DNA of 64,000 nucleotides, from positions 16,251-80,250 of the IMG/VR virus record IMGVR_UViG_3300030117_001886. The stretch is one strand, 5' to 3'. Of this stretch, positions 53,701-62,700 are shown piece by piece; positions within the stretch are counted from its first letter, which is position 1; each line of letters begins with the position of its first letter. The notes beneath the pieces are model-generated. The model did no database searches and was not told the DNA's origin. It worked only from the letters and a program-made list of their open reading frames with translations. A program made the position numbers and the translations under genes. The DNA comes from a virus.

Positions 53701-54791
53701 CTCGTAAAGCAAGAGAAGCTGTAGAAACAAGCAGGAAACGTGGCGCACCAACTACTGTTTTACCTATACAGGGACTAATACCGACAGAGAGTAGATTGGG
53801 AGCATATATTTCTCCAAATAATTTTATAGATGACTTTACTAAATTATCTCCTTTACTGGCTACAGGACCTGATGGATCTTTCCCCCCGGATTTTGGACCT
53901 AATTTAGATCCTGACGCAGAGAGAAAAATGCAGTTATACATGAAAGAAAACATGAATCCTGAACGATTTGAGCCAAGAACACAAAGTCGACAGTTGTTAA
54001 CAGCATCACTTGTAGATACAGATACAGATCCTAAACTGGATATTAATACTCTTGTTGATCCGAAAACAACTGTAATGGCTGACTTGAAGAATCAGTTAAA
54101 CATAAAGGATGATGATACAGATACAGATCCTGAAAAGAAAGGAGGAGATGGTTTTAATGTAAAAAACTTATTGTCTAAGGTAGGTCTAGATAAAGTAAAA
54201 CCTAGAGATGTATTAGGAGTTGCAGCAGCAGGTTTAGGATTTGCAAAAGCAAATAAACTTGCTAAAGAAATGGGAGAGTTGGAGTTAAAGATAAAAGGTG
54301 ATATTGGTGTAGACAACATACCTAAACAAAAAGTATCTATGGAAGCTGAGAAAGTTAAGTTACAACAAGATACTAATGCTTTAGTACAATCTATGACAGA
54401 GCAAGGTAAGAGTACTGCTGAGATAGCTGCTATTAGAGCTCAAGGTGATGAGGCAATTAGAAAAATAGGACAGACAGAGAAGAACATGCAATCGCAGTTA
54501 GATCTTAAAACTGATGCATTGAATGCTACTAATAAGTTCAAGAAGGATGCTGCTAATAAAAATATAGAATTAAGCAAAGCCTTAGCTGATTTAGATATAT
54601 CTGCAGCAGAGAAAAGAAATAGAATGAATATTTGGAACAAGCTTACTAATGAAGTAATAGGTATGAGCTTAGACAGAGCTAAATTGAAGTCAGTAGAAAA
54701 ACAAATGGATGCTCTTGCTGACTCGTTAGCAAAAGGTAATGAAGCTATGACAAAAACTTTGATGGAAGAGATAAAAAAATTAACGACATAA
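50727..54791 (+). CDS. Large internal (ejected) virion protein A
   Basis: 1354 residues. Basic N-terminus (MKKRGKKPKKLRKGG), a Gly/Ala-rich hydrophobic stretch near 268-300 (LIGSVAGPPGQALGAGVGLV) able to enter membranes, then VYGPTHEQGGVM and EVITNVKD, common in internal proteins of large podoviruses. The middle is Pro/Thr-rich and looks disordered; the C-terminal 350 residues are a coiled coil. Likely stored in the tail or head and ejected with the DNA. No enzyme motif seen. Confidence 0.65.
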   Translation: MAKSRAQQAAIAISMKKRGKKPKKLRKGGFDLLKKYQPGGFSNFGQIEYGPNILQVPGADADAQKYLQLTTANFQQGVENRENQLLATQQYYQQLADAEANQNIQSGTAQLLNKFRTAEGKGFGDKAKDLFTNTFDAARFAESINPTIELGGQMTTAFDTSLGAVPKGTQAIQMADGAYASLPAGEAAPQGATVLGTAPSAATQAASNFATNTAVGSTTASVGGAVAPYALPAYILGEGIGMMADDDDPTTWTGGEIAGDVLSTAGKRVGQGALIGSVAGPPGQALGAGVGLVAGTIESIIRGLTGRKRARDAEEDRREEELRLYNEYLANRRSQMRSMASDYLQQGTMYRGKMGGIKPMNNQGDLVVYGPTHEQGGVMRDSTTELEGGGMKGGVALPGEVITNVKDNKGNTREYYFSDHLKNPSTGNTFAEDYRKSGGMNYNAKQMFAKLQEQVAGKNDKDRSAQTIAEDGGFGMMLPTMPSDTIQGISMDQNAAKLKFERNLKRKGINPFSPNIKRNTQVLKNNEGNFIYRYITPSTDNMRDGGMGERLEDIAGQLTKASKMHAGQSKKIGSMAKQIMKKAKKGGYKMYQDGGEDDVVSGMVTLPEVTVTDRRTRSELEKLLNIEGLKRELEFFNEGVLGRTPLKGETGAETVMNIASMTPLGMGRLGVLKTVKGLKDVATKTPKVIKEFFRKKKPFPQGTMDIPLPGGGVIKQPSLLPATVKKNKSAKEILDNIRKFTKENKSIIGRTATGLGVAGGGSALLTDSEPSMEVKTMEELNKELLNRVQTEIPTKRDTSDLSSAQEYIMKSLRTGEMTYPEVSNMTDNPLLLQSVIDSVKEVQGKEHGGFHPPRKPKVGFFTLENQPSRFDRSMEATMFRNALNSYNRALGAMQTTEDSLINPITTPATPTPDLSLPSQDTLPTMPTEMVQPTIGMRTTEQAEDLTAVKALTADQVAEMTDEQLDAYMNTFALDPNVVKVGEVDVVDESEETRKAREAVETSRKRGAPTTVLPIQGLIPTESRLGAYISPNNFIDDFTKLSPLLATGPDGSFPPDFGPNLDPDAERKMQLYMKENMNPERFEPRTQSRQLLTASLVDTDTDPKLDINTLVDPKTTVMADLKNQLNIKDDDTDTDPEKKGGDGFNVKNLLSKVGLDKVKPRDVLGVAAAGLGFAKANKLAKEMGELELKIKGDIGVDNIPKQKVSMEAEKVKLQQDTNALVQSMTEQGKSTAEIAAIRAQGDEAIRKIGQTEKNMQSQLDLKTDALNATNKFKKDAANKNIELSKALADLDISAAEKRNRMNIWNKLTNEVIGMSLDRAKLKSVEKQMDALADSLAKGNEAMTKTLMEEIKKLTT

Positions 54792-54795
54792 AACT

Positions 54796-56751
54796 ATGGC
54801 ACAGGGAAAATATGATTTACCAATAGATGTAGAATATAAGTCTAGGTTCGTTGATCCTGGACTTGACACATTTAAGGAGGCTGCACTCAACTATAGAAAT
54901 AGATTTGATAAAAATCAACAGGCTACTAACACCATGCTAACGGCCTTAGCTAATGAACAGTTTATGCCTGGTGAGCAGGATGCTACACAGCAAGAGATGC
55001 AAGATAATATAAATAATATATTAGGAAATGTTGTTGAAACAGGAGCATATCACACAGCTGACTTAGCGGTAAACAATGCTTTAAGATACTATACAGCAGA
55101 CCCAAAGCTAGCAGTTAAAAGACAAAACTATAAAGAGTTCCAAAAGACTCAGCTAATGTATGATACATACGGAGCTAATAATATATACGATCCTCAAAAG
55201 AATATGTTACCTAACTTTCAATCTGTATCTACAGATGGAGAAGGGAAGACAGTTTACAATCGTTATGTAAACAAAGCTCAGAAGGTAGAAGATTATAATG
55301 CACAGATACAAGCACTAGTTGGCAACATAGCCTCAGATAAAACCTTTATAGCACAGTATGGTGTAGAGGGTATACCTATTCTACAAGATATATTAATGAC
55401 AGGTACATCAACCAGAGTAAGCGACGAGAAAGTAAATAATATAATCAATGATCTAATAGGAGCATATAAGATGACTCCTGCAGGTATACAACACTTTGAT
55501 AGATATAGAAACTCTGATCAGAATGAGTTTGGTCAGCCACTACAGACTGATAAGCAAGCTGATAAAGCTATATTTGATTACATGAAAGCTGTTACTAAGA
55601 ATCAAGTAAAAACAGATATTACATTAAATCAACCTACAACTACAAGTTTTTCTAGAACTGGCCCACAGTCATCAGACAAGACTTCATTAGACTTTGTAAC
55701 AAATGTATACAAGAATAATAAAGATATTATATCTATTAGTCCTAATTTACAAAAACAAGTTCTAGGCTATCAAGAGTCTGAGCAGTTTGAGAATGCATAT
55801 ACTACAAGTGTAGATAGAGTTATAGTAGACTTTGCATCTGCAAATCTATCAGAAAGTCAATTAAATACTATATTTGATGGAACTGGTTTTGAAAATTATG
55901 AGAATAAAGAAAAATTATTACAAACTTTAGACTCATTTGGATTTACAGCATCTGATGAGCAGATGGCATATACACTAAAACATTTAGGTATACAAGACAA
56001 TGCTCAAAACAGAAAAGCCTTAACGGCTGTATCAAATCAAATAACTGAGAGATTAGCTGCAGCTGAAATATCTAATATGGGTGGAGCATTAAATCAATCT
56101 TTCCAAAATGTTGTATTCCAACCAAATGGTAATGCAAAAGTTGTAGGTGGTATGTCTTATCCTATGGGAACTATGTACATACCTACAGATCAACTTGAAT
56201 CTATATTTGATACACCAGGATTACTTCAAAGTCCTCTAGGTTTATTAAGTTATGAAGATGCTCAAGTTGGAGGTAGAAAAGTATTTGCTGAGGGAGAAGT
56301 AACGGGTAAAGATGGTAAAAAATATTTAGTAATACCTAACGCACTTGGTAAACCTATTGACATGTCAGATCAAGGCAATCAAGAACTTCTTACTAAGAAT
56401 GCTTATAGCTTAAGCGATTCTGATCTTAGAGAAACTCAACAGCAGAGATCTACAGATAGGAATGCAGCTATTGGAGGTACTCTATCTGCTCCTCAAGTGG
56501 TTGGTCCTATAGATGAAGTACTATCTGCTTTACAAATATCTGAGCCTACTAGAAACGCATTATCTGAAATAGTTACACTAGCAATGAAAGAAGGTAATAG
56601 AGAATTACCACTTAAAGGAGGACAAACCATAGCTAAGGAATTTAATAGTCTAGTTACTCAGTTACTGCGTGACGCCCCTGACAGGTATCCTACTAGAGTA
56701 GATGCTGAGAGAGCAGCTCTTGTAATTTTTGAAAGTAGTTATTTACAATAA
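54796..56751 (+). CDS. Large internal (ejected) virion protein B
   Basis: 651 residues, mostly helical, Gln/Asn-rich, with no enzyme motif or membrane span. Begins MAQGKYDLPIDVEYKSRFVD. Set between two large presumed ejection proteins, it probably belongs to the same internal complex. Function unknown. Confidence 0.6.
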   Translation: MAQGKYDLPIDVEYKSRFVDPGLDTFKEAALNYRNRFDKNQQATNTMLTALANEQFMPGEQDATQQEMQDNINNILGNVVETGAYHTADLAVNNALRYYTADPKLAVKRQNYKEFQKTQLMYDTYGANNIYDPQKNMLPNFQSVSTDGEGKTVYNRYVNKAQKVEDYNAQIQALVGNIASDKTFIAQYGVEGIPILQDILMTGTSTRVSDEKVNNIINDLIGAYKMTPAGIQHFDRYRNSDQNEFGQPLQTDKQADKAIFDYMKAVTKNQVKTDITLNQPTTTSFSRTGPQSSDKTSLDFVTNVYKNNKDIISISPNLQKQVLGYQESEQFENAYTTSVDRVIVDFASANLSESQLNTIFDGTGFENYENKEKLLQTLDSFGFTASDEQMAYTLKHLGIQDNAQNRKALTAVSNQITERLAAAEISNMGGALNQSFQNVVFQPNGNAKVVGGMSYPMGTMYIPTDQLESIFDTPGLLQSPLGLLSYEDAQVGGRKVFAEGEVTGKDGKKYLVIPNALGKPIDMSDQGNQELLTKNAYSLSDSDLRETQQQRSTDRNAAIGGTLSAPQVVGPIDEVLSALQISEPTRNALSEIVTLAMKEGNRELPLKGGQTIAKEFNSLVTQLLRDAPDRYPTRVDAERAALVIFESSYLQ

Positions 56752-56756
56752 TTTAT

Positions 56757-56764
56757 TATATTTG
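56757..56764 (+). promoter_or_regulatory. Promoter -7 element TATATTTG before the giant gene
   Basis: TATATTTGCAA lies just past the stop at 56751. A TTTG at 56728-56731 is 25 bases upstream, longer than the normal spacing. The ATG of the giant gene is only 5 bases after the element, so transcripts from here would be nearly leaderless. Confidence 0.55.
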
Positions 56765-56769
56765 CAAGA

Positions 56770-59700
56770 ATGCCAGCAAAAAGAAAAAGTAAAGATCCTA
56801 AAGTTGGGACTGGTAAAAAACCAAAAGGTTCTGATAGAAGACTGTATACTGATGAGAATCCCAAGGATACTGTAGGTATAAAGTTTGCCACACCTGCTGA
56901 TGCTAGAGCTACTGTAGCTAAGGTTAAAAAAATAAATAAGCCTTTTGCTAGAAAAATACAAATCCTTACAGTAGGCGAACAAAGAGCTAAGGTTATGGGC
57001 AAGTCAGAGGTTGTTAATATATTTAAAAAAGGTAAAGAAGCCATTCGTAAACAAAATAAACAAAAGAAACAGTTAGGTGGCTTAGACGAGAATAACATGC
57101 CTATAGGAACAGATATAGGACAATCATATCTGTCTACAATACCTAAGCCACAATCTGTAAACATACCAGTATCTGACATAAGTAAGCTTGCTACAAGGGG
57201 ATCTCAGCTTATGCAGCTAGAGTCTGACCTTGGTGCAATATCTGGTACACGCCCTCTTACAATAGAAGAAGCTCCTGAGTTATATAAAACTAATTTTAAC
57301 ACTGATACTAAAAACTTCTGGAATGCTTTGATGAAGAAGTATAGTGAGTTTAGAATATTAGGAGCAAAAGATAGATTAGGTAAACTAGCTGTGCAAATGG
57401 CTGAGTATAGTAATTCTTTAGAACTAGTAGAACAGTTATATGGTAGTAATGATATTACACTAGATGAAAGGAATGTACTAAATAAGGAAATAACTGATGG
57501 TAAATTATTTAAAAAGAGCGACAAGGTGGGTCCTGGTGCTCAAGTGCTTAACAGAATATTAGGACTACGCTACGATCAAGTTTCTCCACAAGATATACAA
57601 AACTTTGTAAATACTACATACTCACAAGGTTTACTTACAGCTGAAGATTTACAAAGAACTACAATAGATGAATCTGTAACTATGGAATCTATGCTTGAGA
57701 AGCGTAGAGAGTTACAAGAGGAGATAGAGGGCAGAGAGTCTAAGATGGATAGAAGAGCTAAGACTCTTGGCGAAGACTATGCTCTTAGAACTAAACTATC
57801 TGAAGCTAGGGGAGAAACTGCTGGGGGAGACGTGTTTGGTCAGCAAGATTATTTTGAGTATCAACTTGCAGATGATTTAGCAGGTATGGTGTCTACTTGG
57901 GAGGGTATGGCAACTTCTATAGCAGGAGCAACTATACCAGCAATTGTTAGAAATGTATCAAAAACAAAAGACCCTAGAACTGCTTTAGGCCTTACAGCGG
58001 CAGAGATTGCTACTATAGCGTACGGACAGTATTGGAGTAGATCTGCAGAAACATCTATGGAAGTAGGTGAGGCTTATGAGCAGAAGGTGCAACAGCTTAT
58101 GAAAGATAAGCAAGAGGAAATAAAGAAAAGCGGATCTACTAGACCTCTTACACAAAAAGAAACAAATGACATTTATATACAAGCCGCTGACGGGCTTGAT
58201 GAGTTGAGAGATAAAAACATGACTCTTGGTGCAACTGACCTTGTACAGTTTGCTTTAACTTTTGGTAGAATACCTGGAATGAAATGGGCTGGAAACACAG
58301 CTATAGGTAAAGTATCTCAAGCTGCTAGATCTAATCCTTATACCAGAGTTGGGTATAACCTTGGAAGGTATGGGCTAGCTATAGGATTATCTAGACAGTT
58401 AGAAGGTATGGAAGAAGGTATGCAGTATCGTTGGATGGAGGATTACATGGGTAATCATAACATTGGCGATGCAGGATTCTTTCCTCATGCAGCTGAAGGT
58501 GTAAAAGATATGGCTAACTACTTTGGTATGGTCACTGGCATCAAAGAGAAGGACAAGATGTACAACACACCTGGTATGCAAAATGCGATACAAGCAGGTA
58601 AAGATATGGCAACTGTAATGACAGGAGCTGGTCGTGCTCATAGAGGTATTACAGATCAATATCATTATAGGGTAGCGTTAAATGCGTTGGGAGAGGATGG
58701 TAAAAACTACGACGCCTTAGAAGCTAGCAGAATAAAAAGAGAAGCACTACTACCGTACTTTATAAATGGTAGAACAAAATATTTACAGGACGCCTTATAC
58801 AGAATGGGTAGTAAAGGCACTATAGATGGGTTTGATAAGGATGCAGCAATAGATGCAATCAAGGAAATAGATCAATTAAAAAATGACTATAACAAAATCT
58901 TCGATAAGAGGTCTCCAATAGGGATCTCTATCGCTGGTTTTGAGTATGACATATTAAGAGGAGCACAAATATCTCCACATACACAATATGATAGAGGATT
59001 TGTATTTAATAATGTATCCGATATACGATCTCAGGAAAAACTATTAGAAGACCTTAAGGGACAAAGAGATACGCACCTGTCTAACAAAAGTGAGCTTGCA
59101 GACTTTTTTGTTGATGATGCCTTAACGGACGCTCAGAAACAATCTATAGAGCAAAAACTTGCACAACGTGGTATAAATGCTACGCCTGTAGATCTACTAA
59201 TAGAAGAGTTAGAAGCAGATATTGCTAGCAAGAAACAAGACAATGCTAATATAGGTACAGGTGATTATACATTTGCTGCAACTCCTGGACTAGCTCCTGG
59301 TTTATATAAAAGAGAAGACTTTGATGCACTCTTTATACCAGATAGAAAAGGTAAACTAGCAGGCGGTATTCTAAAACAAATACAAGATTTACAGAAAAAG
59401 AAGTTAGATTCTCAAACGCAGGTAGAAGGTGCTCCTGCATTTACTGAGGAGGATCAACAGTTGTTAGATAATCTTATACTAGCTAAGAATAAATTAGAGT
59501 ATGAAGCTGCTTTTGAATATTTTGGCAAGCAAAGACTTAAGAATAAAAACAGAATAGCTAGAGCTGCAGCTTACGACACGCTAACTAGACTTATATCTAT
59601 ACTAGAAAGTAGAGGAAAGGAAGGGCTAAAAGAAGTTTTACCATCTATACTGACTAATAATACTAAGATGGATCAGCAAACTATTGAAGAGATAGCTCAG

Positions 59701-62700
59701 CTTGCAGATCAAATTGTTACAGATAATCAAAAAGCTGTTGAAAGATCTGGTCAAATAGAAGACGAGATAGATACTTTACTAGGTATTGATGGAGAGATGA
59801 CTGAGGCAGAGCTTGCAGATCATGATCGTTTATTAAAAGAGAAGGAGCAGACGGGTTTAAGTACAAATGTTCAAGAGTTAGAAAGACTTCGCAAAAGAAA
59901 AGAAGCTGATAGAAAGTCTAAAGAACTTCGTAAAGAACAGCTTGCTTTAAATGAAAGTATAAAAACAGGGTCGCAAATAGCACAGCAGGCACAGAATTTA
60001 TTAAATCGTTTAGCAAAAGATAATACAGACCATCTACTAGACGATTCTAACTATACACCTAGCACTAATGAGTCGTTGGTAAGAGATGTAGCGGTAGAAG
60101 ATATTAGTAATGAACTTGCAAAAATTGCTGCAGAGTTGCAAGATAACCCACAATATGCTAACCTTGATAGGATAGATAGTGCTCTTAATGATTTAGAAAG
60201 ACGTATAGCTATATTTGGTTTGCGTATAGAGGATACTGAATTACAATCAGAAAAAGATTTATATGAATCTGTAAAGCAAGAATTAGAGGGGCTGTTACCA
60301 AGTGCATCTGAGTTAAGAAGTATTATAGAACAAAATGCTATAAGTAGAGGAATAGCACAACTAGAACTAGAGGGTGATGTAGTTACTCAAATGCTTGCAC
60401 CTTTAGGGTTGGATGCAGAGTTTAATGTGGTAGAGGAAGGTCTTAACAAAAAGTTACAAGATGTAGTATCTCAAGAGCAAATTGATTCTGTAATTTCAGG
60501 TGTTCAGTCGGGAGAGATTACTGATAAAATAATGGCTGCACAAATTCTACTGGACCTGTTTAAAATAGGTCTTAATGAACAGCCTGGATTTAAAAATGAT
60601 TTAGTACAGGATATACAAGGAACTATAAAAAGTTTAAAACTTGGTTTAGAGAATCAGTTTAGAGGAATGCAAAAAGCAGGGGGTAATGCATATATAAAAG
60701 ATCCTGCAAATAACTTTCCATCAATATACTTTAACTTTCTAGGCAGAGAGCAGAAAGATCCAAACAATGCTTACTTTAAATATCAGGACCATGTAAGTGA
60801 GCCTAAACTACTTAGAGAGCTTAAGCAGCAAGGCATAATGCCTGAGATGCAAAAACTTCTTGAATTACATCTATCAGTAAAAACATTAGAAAACTTCCTA
60901 AAAGAACTTGAGTCAGATGTAACAGCTGCTACTAATATACTAAATGAGAAACAGTTAGTTGATAATAAAAGACTTACATACCTACCAACAAAACAACAGA
61001 TCAATGCTGTAAGAGAGATTGTATCATTCTTGTACACTCCGCTAGCTAAACTAAGCAAAGGTAAGAAGGGTCTAGGCAGTGTCTCTGCGCTTCTACAAGG
61101 GGCTGCGGGTACAGGTAAAACAAATATAGTTTTAAAAATGGCTATTCAAATGGCAGGTCTTGCAAACAATCAGATCTTTGCATTTGGACATAACGATAGC
61201 TCATCAGAAACTATAAACAAATCTCTAGGATTACCTACAAATACAATTGAAAAGTTCTTATCTGATGATACTGTAATATATGATGCAGTTAGATTACTTA
61301 TAATTGATGAAGCGCCTGGTATATCTACAGAACAACAATTGCAAATACAGCAAAAAGTAGAACAAATAAACGAGGGTAGAGCAGCTGGTGATAAGCTTAG
61401 AGTTATACTAGCAGGTGACCCTGCACAAATTACACAAGATGGATCAAACAGACCACTTGCTACTAGTCAAATCGAGTTTAACTTAGCTAAAGTTATTACG
61501 CCTGTTACATCTTTATATAGAAGTGATAACCCTGCAATTATAGATTTCCAAGATTCGTTCAGAAGAAGAGTAGATATTCCTACAAATCGTATAATAAATG
61601 TACGATCAACAGGTGTAAACTTTAAGACAGCTGATGAAACGCAAGGCATGCTATCTGGTGTTATTGGTTTAGGCGGCAACATGAAAGATGAGATTGTAGA
61701 AAGACTTATGAAGTTAGAGGATGCGGAGGCAGGTCCTAGAGCTATCATTACAAATCCATCTAGGGTAGAAGAGTATAGAGCTTTCTTAGAAGCTAATAAC
61801 ATAAAGAAGACAGAGGTATTATCATATATTGATGCACAAGGTAGAACTCTAGAAGAGGTATACATGGACATAAATGCTGCAGACTTTGCGGATGAAGCAG
61901 GACAGATAGATGGGGAAGCATTCAATAAAGCATTGTACACAGCTGCTTCTCGTGCAAGTAGATTGGTAATAGCATCTGGTCTAAACATTGTAAATGCTGT
62001 AGATGTAAACTTAGATAACTTGTCATCAGGATTATCACAAGAGATAAGTGATAGAAATGATCAGTATATAACTGAAGTAAATGCAAATGCAGAGTTTATC
62101 AAAATGTTCCCACAACTTGTAGAAGATGTAGATCCTGGGCAAGTAGTAGTTACACCTACAGAAACCCAGTCTCCAGAAGAGGCACAGAAAATTGTGGATG
62201 AACTATTTCCACTTGAAGAAGAAGGTGATCCTTTAGGAATAGACGATAGAGTAGAGTTTGAGTTAGACGACGCTGATGTAGATGTTAATCTAGCTGAGCA
62301 AGATGTAGAGTATCAAGAGAATAAGTTTGATACAGGCGGACAATCTATCACGTACAAAGGTAGAAAAGAAAAAGGTAAACCAAAGTCTGATGCACTATAC
62401 TACCCAGAGTCCGAAGCATTATTAGAAGACATAGATTCAGGCGGTCAGGCTATAGCTCCTATATCAGAAGATATGGGTGTTATGTTTGTAAAAGTAGACC
62501 GCGATGGGCAGTCTGGTATTGCAGTTATACAACAAGCCTACAGAACAATGTCTGATGGTACAGCAGATATAAGCAGACCTATACAAGATACATATAAAAG
62601 AGTTGCGGTAATAGGGCTAGATGAACTTGATACAGGACTAAGCTTCCTGTCTAACCAAGAAAAAGAGGTACTAAAAGCTGCACTACAAAGTGATGATCTT

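Noticed and set aside
61467-61988. 173-codon minus-strand frame
   Set aside because: Antisense to the helicase part of the giant protein, whose motifs prove the rightward frame.
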